Notes: generated from the sequence alone by a model not told the origin. DNA of 35,078 nucleotides from Sphaerisporangium melleum (GCF_014646695.1 NZ_BMNT01000011.1:151395-186472); one strand, 5' to 3'. Counted from the stretch's first letter, positions 18,632 through 27,273 are shown. Numbers and translations: made by a program.

Positions 18632-19078
18632 TCAGCAGGGCGTCGATCGATGGCGTCGGAGGAGAGTGGTCGTGCCGTGGTGCTCGTCGTGATCGGAGAG
18701 GACGAACCAGAGGGTGTGGCGGGGGTGGTCTTCGGTGAAGCCCCAGCGGGTGGACAGGGCACGGATCAGGCGGACTCCCCGGCCGGAGGAGGATAGGTCG
18801 TCGTCCTGGTGGGCGGGGATGCTCGGGATGGTCGGGCCGCCCTCGTCGGCGACCTCGACGCGTACCGCCTCGTTCACCTCGATCGTCACGGCGACGCAGA
18901 TCACCGCGGAGTCGGTGTGCACCAGGGAGTTGGTGGCGGCCTCCGAGAGCAGCAGGACCGCGTCGTCGCGGCGGGGATGACCGTCCAGGATCTTGCCCAG
19001 CCAGCGCCGGGCCTCGGCCACTGATGCGCAGGTGGCGGGGAAGGAGGCGGTCTCGGTTCGTGGCGCGGGAATGCTCAT
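18632..19078 (-). CDS. RsbW-like ATP-binding protein (HATPase, anti-sigma regulator type)
   Basis: A 148-residue GHKL-fold protein. It shows the N-box in LLLSEAATNSLVHT, the G1 motif VEVADEGG, and the G2-like SSSGRGVRLIRAL. Such proteins bind ATP and in actinomycetes often act with XRE/DUF397 (WhiJ/BldB-like) partners or phosphorylate anti-anti-sigma factors. No sigma factor or STAS partner is next to it. ATG 19078 has AAGGA 11 bases upstream. An in-frame open stretch to 19624 is antisense to the next gene and not credible. Confidence 0.85.
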   Translation of the reverse strand: MSIPAPRTETASFPATCASVAEARRWLGKILDGHPRRDDAVLLLSEAATNSLVHTDSAVICVAVTIEVNEAVRVEVADEGGPTIPSIPAHQDDDLSSSGRGVRLIRALSTRWGFTEDHPRHTLWFVLSDHDEHHGTTTLLRRHRSTPC

Positions 19079-19301
19079 CGCGTCGGACGTCCTTGGCGGG
19101 GAGATGCGGTGGGAAGAAAAGGGCGTACGGGCACACCGGGCGGGGCCTTCGCCGGGCAGGCCGCCGGTGTCGCGCCAGCGACCTGCGACATCGCGTGCCG
19201 TGCCGGACGCCGGCATTGAATGGCGGCGACGGAGTGCCTGACGCCGGGCGGCGGCGACGAAAGGGGAAGTGGCGACGCCGAGGGGAAGCGTGGCGGGCGG
19301 C

Positions 19302-19652
19302 TCAGGCGGTCGGAGTGAAGGCCTGTGTGACCGTGGCCTGCGGCCGGAACGCGAGGTCGCGCTCGGCTTGACGCATCTCGGTGAGGAGGTCCTGCGCGGT
19401 GCGCGCCTCCACGACCAGCGGCTCCGGAGTCGGGTACAGCGCCAGCGCGTAGAAGCGGCGGCTCCACGGCCCGTACATGATCGTCCAGCCCGGCTCCATC
19501 CGGTCCAGCAGGACGGCGGCGGCCCGGTCGGCGAGGTCGGGTTCACGGCTTTCGCCGGGTTCGACCGCGATGTACGGCCGCCCGAGGGCGTGCCGGCCGA
19601 TCCGCTTGTCGCGACCGCGCCCAAGGGGGCGCCACAGACGTCTAGGGTTCAT
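19302..19652 (-). CDS. Hypothetical protein of the XRE/HATPase neighbourhood
   Basis: A 116-residue soluble protein. The core segment PGWTIMYGPWSRRFYALAL, followed by EPLVVEARTAQDLLTEMRQAE, is a pattern I recall in short actinomycete proteins of unknown function found beside XRE regulators. It has no signal peptide, membrane span or catalytic motif. ATG 19652 is preceded by an in-frame GTG (19655), and either may be used. It diverges from the XRE regulator gene at 19891, sharing a 240-base intergenic region where cross-regulation is plausible. Confidence 0.65.
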   Translation of the reverse strand: MNPRRLWRPLGRGRDKRIGRHALGRPYIAVEPGESREPDLADRAAAVLLDRMEPGWTIMYGPWSRRFYALALYPTPEPLVVEARTAQDLLTEMRQAERDLAFRPQATVTQAFTPTA

Positions 19653-19890
19653 CACAGGTCAGGACCCTTCTTCCTGATCAGGGACTCGCATGGCGCTGCG
19701 ATCGCCAGCGGGTCCCGCCATTTCACGGCTACGGGCTGTAGCAGTTCCATCGTGAACAGTGATCAGAGGCGAGGGAATGGCGACGGCGTGGTCAGGCGTG
19801 GTCCCGTCCGGTAGCGCAAGCGCTGAGTGCATGCTCTGAGTAATCACATGATAACTTTCCGCCATGCCTGCCATGGTCGCGAGGGGTGTT

Positions 19891-21195
19891 ATGAGCGCAG
19901 TCGATCCGCACGCATCTCCCTGGCATCTGTTCGGTGCGGTGATGCGGCACTGCCGGGAGAGTAGGCAGAACCTCGGGCTGCGGCGGGCGGGGGAGATGAT
20001 GTACACCGACTTCTCCAACCTCGCCAAGTGGGAGCGAGGCGAGCGCGTTCCTCCGGCGGACATGGTCACGCGTCTTGATCAGGTGTACGGGGCGCGCGGC
20101 ATCCTGACCGCGTTGTACGCGACGCTGGAGCGGCTGGAGGCCGCCGAGTCGGCGCAGCGGAATGCGGGTAGATACCGGGAAAACTCCGCGTATTGCGATG
20201 GAGATGACGACATGGAGCGCCGTGCCGCCCTCCAGTTCCTCGCCGGCCTAGGCACCCTGGGCACTCTCGGGGTCATCGGCGAACCCTTGCGCCGGTCGCT
20301 GGACATCTCGCTCGGCCGGGAGCACCCCAGCCTCGAAGACTGGGACATCGCCTGCGCCGACCATCTGCATGCCCTGCGCACCCGTCCCCCGGCGCAGGTC
20401 GCCACCGACCTGATCATCGACCTGTTCGCGCTCCGCCGTCAGTTGGACGTAGCCACCCCCGCCGACCAGACCGAACTGCACCGCAGCATGGCCGTCCTCT
20501 CGTCCATCCACGCCAACGCCCTGACCCGCCTCGGCGACCACGGCGGAGCCATCCGCTGGGGCCGTACCGCGCGCCAAGCCGCCGACGCGTCCGGCGATCT
20601 GGGGCTGCGGCTGATGATTCGTGGAGAGGAAGCCGGGATCGGCCTGTACGGCACACGTGACCCGGAGACCGTTCTCGACATGGTGCATCGCGCCCAGCAG
20701 ATCGCGGCAGAGCCCACCGTCGGTCTGTTGGCCACTGAGATCAAGGCCTTGTCCTTGCTGGGGCGGCACGACGAGGCGCTCACCAAGTTGCGCACTCTCA
20801 ACACGGTCGCCGACAGAGGCGTCACCCCCGACCCGTACGGGTTCTGGAAACCAGATCAGATCCATTTCGCCGAAAGCTGGGTCTACGCCGCCGCCGGTCA
20901 GGAAGGGGCGGCAGATGCAGCTCGGGAGAAGGTGCTCGCACTCGCGCAGACCCTCCCGTACCGCACCAACGTTCAGCTCCACGGCGCACTCTGCACGGTA
21001 GTCCAGGGCGGCATCGATGATGGCATGCGCCAGGCGGCAGCAATTATGGATGCGCTCACGCCGGCCAACCGGGTCCGGCTCATCACCGAAACCGGCCACA
21101 TCGTGCTTCGGGCGGTGCCGCAGGGCCAGCAGAATCGCTCTTCTGTCACGGAGTTCCGGAAGGTCCTAACCCTCGAACCTGTCCGAGGTGACTGA
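19891..21195 (+). CDS. XRE-family regulator with long helical (TPR-like) C-terminal region
   Basis: About 434 residues. An N-terminal helix-turn-helix (about 10-75) includes LRRAGEMMYTDFSNLAKWERGERVPP, the usual XRE helix 3 and ERGERVPP ending. A long alpha-helical region (about 115-420) follows, with repeated Ala/Leu-rich helices resembling TPR units (IRWGRTARQAADASGDLGLR, ALSLLGRHDEALTKLR). This layout is very common in actinomycete regulators that act with HATPase or DUF397 partners. I chose ATG 19891, after GAGGGG, over the upstream ATG 19864, which lacks a ribosome site. Target genes are not evident; the flanking HATPase and WXG-like hydrolase genes are candidates. Confidence 0.85.
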   Translation: MSAVDPHASPWHLFGAVMRHCRESRQNLGLRRAGEMMYTDFSNLAKWERGERVPPADMVTRLDQVYGARGILTALYATLERLEAAESAQRNAGRYRENSAYCDGDDDMERRAALQFLAGLGTLGTLGVIGEPLRRSLDISLGREHPSLEDWDIACADHLHALRTRPPAQVATDLIIDLFALRRQLDVATPADQTELHRSMAVLSSIHANALTRLGDHGGAIRWGRTARQAADASGDLGLRLMIRGEEAGIGLYGTRDPETVLDMVHRAQQIAAEPTVGLLATEIKALSLLGRHDEALTKLRTLNTVADRGVTPDPYGFWKPDQIHFAESWVYAAAGQEGAADAAREKVLALAQTLPYRTNVQLHGALCTVVQGGIDDGMRQAAAIMDALTPANRVRLITETGHIVLRAVPQGQQNRSSVTEFRKVLTLEPVRGD

Positions 21196-21417
21196 CGAGA
21201 CGAACCATTGGGGCGGCGCCGCTGGGCGGAGAGGTGAGGAGGCCATGGCCCGGGATGTCGCGCGGTTACCTACTTCCGCACCTCGTCCTCGAATTCCACT
21301 GTTCCTGTACATGGGGATACGGACATTCAGGGAGTAGTAGTCATATATTTCATGAGTTCTGCCGTCTGTGTATGAGTGGTTGCAGAATGTCCGATCTGCA
21401 TGAGATTCTGACGCCTT

Positions 21418-23355
21418 GTGGCGACGGGGCAGACGGCGGAATTGGAGGCTGCGTTATCGCGGGTGATTCGGCTGGCCGATGAGCACGCCACGGCGCTGGA
21501 TGCCCCGATGCGGTCCATGGCGGCCTCCGCCTGGGTGGGCGGGGGAGCGCCCGCTTTCTCCAAAGCCCTGAACGAGCAGCGTACGGCCATGCAACGCGCC
21601 TTCCAGGAAGCGGCCGAGCAGATCGCGGCCCGCATCCGGCAAGCGGGCGGCCAAGCACCTCAACTCCCACCGCTCTCCACCTCGGTGAATGTGATGACGG
21701 CAGCGCGGACCGGCTTCTCGGGCATGGACGTCGCCGCCATGGAGGGCCTGGTCACCTCGTTGCAGCGGGCCGGGCAGGAGTTACCCGAGGCAGGTCACCG
21801 GTTGTCAGCGGAGCTCTCGGCGTTATGCCTGCCCGCGTCCTCGGGCAAGGAGGTCGCCGGCGCCGGGGAGTGGTCGCAGGAGCAGGTGCGTGACCTGCGG
21901 CGTCGTCTGTCGATGATCCAGCAGGAACACGACTCGGGTCTGGCCTCCAAGGCGATGGCCGGCTTCGGACTCTTCGGCGGGTACGCCCCCGACCCCGGCG
22001 GAGTGAGCAAACTGACGGCCGCGGCCGGCAACGGCGACGCGGCAGCGCTCAAGGCCCTCGTCGCTCTCCAGAACACCGGCAAGGACGCGACACTCGCCAA
22101 CCGGCTGAACGCCTGGTGGGCCCAACTGGGCAAGGCGGCTCAGGATCGTCTGATCAAGCAGTCCCCTCAGTTGGTCGGCAGCCTGAACGGCCTCCCCTCC
22201 GCCACCCGCGACCAGGCCAACCGCACCTACCTCGCAGCCGAAAAGACCTGGCTCAACTCCGAAATCGCCCGGCTATCCGGACAACTAAGCGACCATAGCC
22301 CGCCGGAACTGATGCTCCGGAAAGCCAAGATCGAGGAGCTGAAGCTGAAGCAGCGCCAGCTCGAGTCCATCGAGAAAGCCTTGGCACGCGGCGGTAAGAA
22401 CGGGCTCCCTGAGACGTACCTCCTGCAGGTAGAACTCGGCGGTCTGGGCAAAACAGCCATCTCCTTCGGCAACCCCGATAAGGCCGACAACATCGTCGCC
22501 TACGTCCCTGGCACCGGCACCAAACTGGAGACGTTCGCCGGTGACGCCAAGCGCGCCTCCGACATGTGGGCACGGGCACATACCTTCGATCCCGACAAGA
22601 AGATCGCGTCGATCGCCTGGCTGGGCTACGCGGCTCCGCAGTGGGGAGACGCCGGTTTGACGCATACGCCAGGCACGCTCGGCGACGCTCGTGCCGGCGC
22701 TCCCTTGCTGGCCAGCTTCGCCGACGGCCTGCATGCCGCTCACCAGGCTGCTTCCAACACTCGATTCACCGTCCTTGGGCACAGCTACGGGTCCACGGTG
22801 ACCGGGGTAGCCGCTCAGATGCGCCCGCAGTCCTTCGCGGACCAACTCATCTTCGTGGGGAGTCCCGGCGTCACGGCCATGCATGCGAAGGATCTCGGAG
22901 TCGGTTCGGTCTGGGTAGGCGAGGCCCCCAATGATCCCGTAGGGGATATCGGCTCCCTCGGCCGGATAAACCAGGCCCCCGACCCGGTCGGCGCCGTGCC
23001 GGCCCTCATCTCTGGAGTCCTATCCGGTGAGGGCCCCTTCGGCTCCGATCCAAGTCGCAGCGAGTTCCGCGCCAATCGCTTCTACGTCCCAGATTCCGGA
23101 GACTCTCTCCTCGGCTTCAAAGGCCACTCCAGCTATTGGGGGAAAGATGAAAGGAGCTGGGATCAAAGGTCAACGTCCTTGTGGAACATCGGGCGCCTGA
23201 TCAACGGTCAATACGATGAATTGATCCCGTTCCCTGAGTTGTCCCCACAACTCGTGCCTTCGTCTGCTGCTGCACCGTCAACGGTGCCGCAGTCGAAGTT
23301 GATAGAGGAGCCGACATCTCAACGGTCACCTTTTTCTCGTCCTGCTGGAGAATAA
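21418..23355 (+). CDS. WXG-like N-terminal domain fused to DUF1023 alpha/beta hydrolase
   Basis: A 645-residue protein. Residues 1-80 form two amphipathic helices joined by SAWVGGGAPAF (W39-V-G), the signature of WXG100-type ESX/type VII substrates. A helical linker (about 100-330) contains a coiled stretch near LRKAKIEELKLKQRQLESIE. The DUF1023 hydrolase (about 340-560) has AYVPGTGTK, IAWLGYAAP and the nucleophile elbow VLGHSYGSTV (Ser near 456), with candidate Asp and His in APNDPVGD and GHSSYWG. No Sec signal is present, so type VII-like export is plausible but unproven. GTG 21418 has only a weak ribosome site. The stop abuts the ATG of the lipoprotein gene, so the two are coupled. Confidence 0.83.
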   Translation: MATGQTAELEAALSRVIRLADEHATALDAPMRSMAASAWVGGGAPAFSKALNEQRTAMQRAFQEAAEQIAARIRQAGGQAPQLPPLSTSVNVMTAARTGFSGMDVAAMEGLVTSLQRAGQELPEAGHRLSAELSALCLPASSGKEVAGAGEWSQEQVRDLRRRLSMIQQEHDSGLASKAMAGFGLFGGYAPDPGGVSKLTAAAGNGDAAALKALVALQNTGKDATLANRLNAWWAQLGKAAQDRLIKQSPQLVGSLNGLPSATRDQANRTYLAAEKTWLNSEIARLSGQLSDHSPPELMLRKAKIEELKLKQRQLESIEKALARGGKNGLPETYLLQVELGGLGKTAISFGNPDKADNIVAYVPGTGTKLETFAGDAKRASDMWARAHTFDPDKKIASIAWLGYAAPQWGDAGLTHTPGTLGDARAGAPLLASFADGLHAAHQAASNTRFTVLGHSYGSTVTGVAAQMRPQSFADQLIFVGSPGVTAMHAKDLGVGSVWVGEAPNDPVGDIGSLGRINQAPDPVGAVPALISGVLSGEGPFGSDPSRSEFRANRFYVPDSGDSLLGFKGHSSYWGKDERSWDQRSTSLWNIGRLINGQYDELIPFPELSPQLVPSSAAAPSTVPQSKLIEEPTSQRSPFSRPAGE

Positions 23356-23823
23356 ATGCTACGGCTCCTCTCGATGATGGTTATCGTTGCCGCCCTGCTC
23401 GTGGGCTGTGGCAGTGTGCGGGGCAGCTTGGAGGAAACCAGGATGACCGAGGCTGAGGCGCTCGCTCGGGTTGAGCAACTTATCAATGGCACGGTTGCGG
23501 TGCTTGATCCGAAACCTCAGCTGGAGGTCGTTCCCACCAGCATGGAGAACAGCGAGTGTGGTTCGGATGGAGATGCAGAGGGACGCATCAGTGTCGGTCG
23601 TGAATATTACCTTCGTGGCATTCCGAAGGGACGGATCGACTCAGTGGCTCAGCAGGTGAAAAGGTACTGGGATCAGCAAGGCTATCGTGTCGAGGGCGTT
23701 TCGAAGAGTGGAAGAAGTATTACCGCTCGTTCGGCTCCGGATGACTTCTTTTTGGCATTGGGGGCTGCAGGTGACGATGCGCTGGTCATAGGAGCGTCGT
23801 CGACGTGTGTATTGCCAAATTGA
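23356..23823 (+). CDS. Small lipoprotein coupled to the DUF1023 hydrolase
   Basis: A 155-residue protein with a signal peptide ending in the lipobox LLVGC (Cys 18) and so predicted to be membrane-anchored outside the cell. The mature part is hydrophilic, with MTEAEALARVEQLI, paired Cys (SECGS and STCVLPN) and a segment KRYWDQQGYRVEG typical of small actinomycete lipoproteins. No catalytic motif. It starts on the base after the hydrolase stop (TAAATG), with the ribosome site inside the hydrolase end, so it is co-produced. That coupling suggests an immunity, chaperone or anchoring partner; function is inference. Codon use is poorer in GC than the flanking core genes. Confidence 0.78.
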   Translation: MLRLLSMMVIVAALLVGCGSVRGSLEETRMTEAEALARVEQLINGTVAVLDPKPQLEVVPTSMENSECGSDGDAEGRISVGREYYLRGIPKGRIDSVAQQVKRYWDQQGYRVEGVSKSGRSITARSAPDDFFLALGAAGDDALVIGASSTCVLPN

Positions 23824-23979
23824 AATCCTCAGTCCGGTAACTGATCTGACGGGTCTTCTTGCGCCTCCTTGCAGTGGTTCTCCGGCTAGAGCGATGATGT
23901 TCTGCTTGTGCTGTTCAATGCGCTTGCTGCGCCTGCATAGCGGTGCTCGAGGGTTTGAGCCGCAGGAAGTCTGTCCCTT

Positions 23980-24594
23980 TCATGCGGACCGGGGCAGCGG
24001 GTCGCTGATGATCAGTGCGGGCCTTGCTCCTTCTGCCCAGTTGAGCGGAAAGCCTTGTCCTGACATGAGGTCGACGGCCGCCATCATGGCCGCGAGGTCG
24101 AAAGGGATACTTGATGCTTGGCACTCTTGGTAGACCGCTTCGACCTCGGTCAGAGCCGGCTCGAGAATTTGTGGTTTGGGGGCATGGTGGCCGGCGAAAC
24201 CCTTCCAGGTGAAGACGATGCCACCGGTTTCGGCGTAGCTGAAATGGCTTGCGTAGAGGGAGCCGGTCCAGGTGACGTTCCAGGAGCAGCCTGCCAAGCT
24301 GAGAGATCTCAGGATCGGAGACTCTCCGATGTAGGAGCCCGGCGACTGAAAAAGGAAGAACCCATCGTTCGCCATCTCGAAGAAGACCACGGCCTCCTGT
24401 TCGTACCCCAGAGGTCCTTCCGCGATGTCGAGTTCTTGGACGGTGAAGTCGCCGCTGCGCGACAGGAGGCCCGCGACATCGGCGATAGCGGGAAGCGTTC
24501 CCGTTGGCCGGGACACGGTCCAGCACAACGAATTCTCCTCCAGCCATGGAGCAGAATCCAGAAACCGTCGGTAGTGCTCGATCGTGGAGATCAA
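23980..24594 (-). CDS. DUF6461-like protein of unknown function
   Basis: A 204-residue soluble protein. It has an N-terminal HYRRFLDSAPWLEENSLCWT, a central EAVVFFEMANDGFFLF and SWNVTWTGSLYASHFSYAETGG, and a closing LMSGQGFPLNW. The pattern of an early WLE, then a WNV...FSYAE strand pair, resembles actinomycete DUF6461 proteins; the match is by eye and moderate. No signal peptide or known active site. The best start is TTG 24594, without a clear ribosome site, so the N-terminus is uncertain. It is convergent with the lipoprotein gene, and its GC content is clearly below that of the core genes, consistent with acquired DNA. Confidence 0.6.
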   Translation of the reverse strand: MISTIEHYRRFLDSAPWLEENSLCWTVSRPTGTLPAIADVAGLLSRSGDFTVQELDIAEGPLGYEQEAVVFFEMANDGFFLFQSPGSYIGESPILRSLSLAGCSWNVTWTGSLYASHFSYAETGGIVFTWKGFAGHHAPKPQILEPALTEVEAVYQECQASSIPFDLAAMMAAVDLMSGQGFPLNWAEGARPALIISDPLPRSA

Positions 24595-24739
24595 TGCTGA
24601 CTCTTTTGCTGGACGTTCACCTGGGGCAACCTGCCAGCTGCCCCACGTTGTGTCACCTAGCGGGGTTAGTGGGGACCCGCAGAGAGTCTCTCGTAAGTCG
24701 GATCGTTGTACCGCTCTTTTGGGCGATTGAAGAGTGGGG

Positions 24740-25180
24740 TCAGACGGAGGCTAGGTGGCGGTTGTGGCGGGTCAGCCAGTCTTGGTCCCAGTCGAGTTGC
24801 TTGCGGAGGCGGACGGTGGTGCCGCTGCCGGGGGTGATGTCGAAGGAGATCTCGTCGACCACCGACTGCATGATGAGGATGCCGCGTCCGTGCTCGGCGT
24901 CGCCGGAGGGGTACTGCCGGGGGATGGCGCCGAGGCCGAGGCCGTTGTCGACGACGCGGAGCTCGCAGTGGCCTTCGCCGATGGCGGCCTGGACGGCGTA
25001 GCGCTTGGCCGGGCCGCCGTGGCGGATGGCGTTGGCGCAGGCCTCGGAGGTCGCGAGCAGGACGTCCGAGACGCAGTCTTCGGTCACGCCGATGCAGCGG
25101 AGGGTGTCACCCAGAACCCGCCGGACCATGGGGATGCCGATGGCGTCCCTGGGCAAGGCCAACGAGAACTCAATATCCAC
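24740..25180 (-). CDS. RsbW-like ATP-binding protein (HATPase)
   Basis: A 146-residue GHKL-fold protein with a better preserved site than the copy at 18632: LLATSEACANAIRHGG (N-box), ELRVVDNGLGLG (G1) and EHGRGILIMQSVVDEI (G2). This is the layout of anti-sigma/serine kinase-type regulators. No sigma factor, STAS protein or phosphatase is encoded beside it. GTG 25180 follows GGAGGAG. It lies 170 bases downstream of purS on the same strand, at the right edge of the block that separates purS from purQ. Confidence 0.87.
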   Translation of the reverse strand: MDIEFSLALPRDAIGIPMVRRVLGDTLRCIGVTEDCVSDVLLATSEACANAIRHGGPAKRYAVQAAIGEGHCELRVVDNGLGLGAIPRQYPSGDAEHGRGILIMQSVVDEISFDITPGSGTTVRLRKQLDWDQDWLTRHNRHLASV

Positions 25181-25350
25181 CGGGCTCCTCCGTGGCGCCG
25201 AAAGTCACGTTGGGGAGGTTCCCCCGGCAAGTAGGCCTAACCGCAGAATCACGCTGTTGTTATTAGGTGTTGGTCAGACGCTTGCTTTCCGGTCCGACGA
25301 ACGTTCCCTTTTGCCGGGTTTGTGGTGACTTTGTCGGGCCGCTGGGAGCC

Positions 25351-25599
25351 TTACTGGTCCTCGACCCGTACCGAGAAGTCCTCGATGACGGTGTTGGCGA
25401 GGAGGGTCTCGGCCATCTTGCGGACCTGCGCCAGGGCGGTCTCGTCGGCCGGGCCGTCGATCTCCACCTCGAAGCGCTTGCCCTGTCGTACCTCGCTGAC
25501 CCCGGAGAAGCCGAGCCGCGGGAGCGCCCGGGCGATCGCCTGCCCCTGCGGATCGAGGATCTCCGGCTTGAGCATGACGTCGACGATGACGCGTGCCAC
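25351..25599 (-). CDS. purS: Phosphoribosylformylglycinamidine synthase subunit PurS
   Basis: An 82-residue protein, the normal PurS length, reading VARVIVDVMLKPEILDPQGQ, then LPRLGFSGVSEVRQGKRFEV and KMAETLLANTVIEDFSV. PurS bridges PurL and PurQ and helps channel ammonia in FGAM synthesis. GTG 25599 follows AGGAGG at 5 bases. Its usual neighbour purQ is not next to it; the nearest downstream gene on this strand is an unrelated HATPase, and purQ begins 8.4 kb away. The protein looks intact, so the separation has not destroyed function. Confidence 0.96.
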   Translation of the reverse strand: MARVIVDVMLKPEILDPQGQAIARALPRLGFSGVSEVRQGKRFEVEIDGPADETALAQVRKMAETLLANTVIEDFSVRVEDQ

Positions 25600-25785
25600 G
25601 TGTTCCTCCTGTTCGTGCCGCCGGCCCCTCCGGCGGGGCCGGCCAGGTCCGGCGCCACCAGACTAACGGGGGGTGACCGGTCGGCCGTCCTCCGCCCCGG
25701 GCATGTCCGTAAAGGGCGGGTCCCCGTACTCCAGGGGTGGGCCCGGTGCAGGGAGAACACTCGACCGCAGGGGCTCGATCGGCCA

Positions 25786-25964
25786 GGTGCGCGTTCGTGC
25801 CGGACACCCGCGCACCGGTGGGGTGAACCGGGACCGTGAGTGCGCCTTCAGGAGCCGGCCGGCTGGGTGCGCTAGCGTCCGGACACCGCACGCCGGTGGA
25901 CCGGTGGTACGCGTTCTGGAGGCATTGAGCGGCCGGGTGTGCTTGCATCCTGTCCCTGCACACC
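25786..25964. repeat. Three related imperfect hairpin repeats in the purS-E1 alpha gap
   Basis: Units near 25786, 25866 and 25936 share a GGGTGYGC...GCRCACCGG-type layout. Unit 1 has arms GGTGCGC/GCGCACC (25786-25792, 25810-25816). Unit 3 has GGTGTGC/GCACACC (25936-25942, 25958-25964), a compensatory change. Unit 2 pairs GTGCG/CGCAC (25867-25871, 25887-25891). A partial fourth copy of the left half begins at 25972. The remainder of 25600-26172 holds no gene I can support; it should contain the purS and E1 alpha promoters. Confidence 0.55.
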
Positions 25965-26172
25965 GGGGGTGGGCCGGGTGTGCGGAAGGGTGCATCGGGA
26001 ACGGGAGAAGAGTGGGAGACGGGATGGCCGGGCTTGCGCAACGGCCTGTGCCGTCTGCCACGATGTCCCCAAACGCGGCCGTACCACCACCATCAGGTGC
26101 GGACGCGGGTCGACCGCCGGACGTCGGTGGTGATCCCATCAGCCCCGGCCCTGAACGCACGAGGAGCGGCAC

Positions 26173-27273
26173 GTGACATTCGACGCCTCAGGTGGTGCTG
26201 ACGCACCCCCCGAGCTCGTTCAGCTTCTCACCCCCGAAGGTGAGCGCGTCGAGCATCCCGTCTACGACATCGACCTCACGCCCGAAGAGGTACGCGGCCT
26301 CTACCGCGACCTCGTGCTCGTTCGGCGCGTCGACATGGAGGCCGTGGCGCTGCAGCGGCAGGGTGAGCTCGGCCTGTGGGCCTCGCTGCTCGGCCAGGAA
26401 GCCGCCCAGATCGGGTCGGGCCGGGCGCTGACCGACGCCGACATGGCCTTCCCGACCTACCGCGAGCACGGTGTGGCGTGGTGCCGCGGGGTGGACCCGG
26501 TGAACCTGCTCGGGCTGTTCCGTGGCGTCAACCACGGTGGCTGGGACCCCGCCGAGCACAACTTCCACCTGTACACGATCGTCATCGGCAGCCAGACGCT
26601 GCACGCCGTCGGCTACGCGATGGGCATCCAGCGCGACGGGGCCGACGCCGCGTCGATCGTCTACTTCGGCGACGGCGCCACCTCCCAGGGCGACGTCAAC
26701 GAGTCGTTCATCTGGGCGTCGGTCTTCAACGCCCCGGTCGTGTTCTTCTGCCAGAACAACCAGTGGGCCATCTCCGAGCCGCTGGAGAAGCAGTCGCGCA
26801 TCCCGCTGTACCAAAGGGCGAGCGGGTTCGGCTTCCCCGGGGTACGCGTGGACGGCAATGACGTCTTCGCCTGCCTCGCCGTCACCCGGCAGGCCCTGAA
26901 GAACGCCCGGGAGGGCCAGGGCCCGATGCTGATCGAGGCGTTCACCTACCGCATGGGCGCGCACACCACCTCCGACGACCCCACGCGCTATCGCGTCGCC
27001 GGCGAGCTGGAGGCGTGGAAGCTCAAGGACCCGATCGAGCGGGTCAAGGCGTACCTGTTCAAGAACCAGTTCGCCGACCAGGACTTCTTCGACGCGATCG
27101 ACGCCGAGGCGGTCGACCTCGGCCGGGACATGCGCAAACGCTGTCTGGAGATGCCCGACCCGCACCCGTTGGAGATCTTCGAGCACGTGTACGCCGAACC
27201 GCACGCGCTGCTGGCCGAGGAACGCGAGCAGTACGCCGCCTACCTCGCGAGCTTCGAGGGGAGCGAGCGATGA
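26173..27273 (+). CDS. 2-oxo acid dehydrogenase E1 component, alpha subunit
   Basis: Thiamine-diphosphate enzyme half that decarboxylates pyruvate or branched-chain 2-oxo acids. At 366 residues it is the alpha chain of the heterodimeric type. Motifs are FPTYREHG, the ThDP-binding YFGDGATSQGDVNESF ending in NNQWAIS, and the phosphorylation-loop region YRMGAHTTSDDPTRYR. GTG 26173 has GAGGAG 7 bases upstream; the stop overlaps the next ATG as ATGA. The YRMGAHTTSDDPTRYR style and the long N-terminus favour a branched-chain-type enzyme over pyruvate-specific, consistent with a valine dehydrogenase in the window, but substrate is not certain. Confidence 0.93.
   Translation: MTFDASGGADAPPELVQLLTPEGERVEHPVYDIDLTPEEVRGLYRDLVLVRRVDMEAVALQRQGELGLWASLLGQEAAQIGSGRALTDADMAFPTYREHGVAWCRGVDPVNLLGLFRGVNHGGWDPAEHNFHLYTIVIGSQTLHAVGYAMGIQRDGADAASIVYFGDGATSQGDVNESFIWASVFNAPVVFFCQNNQWAISEPLEKQSRIPLYQRASGFGFPGVRVDGNDVFACLAVTRQALKNAREGQGPMLIEAFTYRMGAHTTSDDPTRYRVAGELEAWKLKDPIERVKAYLFKNQFADQDFFDAIDAEAVDLGRDMRKRCLEMPDPHPLEIFEHVYAEPHALLAEEREQYAAYLASFEGSER

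Noticed and set aside
25663-26172. Minus-strand 169-codon frame in the purS-E1 alpha gap
   Set aside because: Pro/Thr/Arg-rich low-complexity translation without a ribosome site; overlaps the hairpin repeats and the expected promoter.
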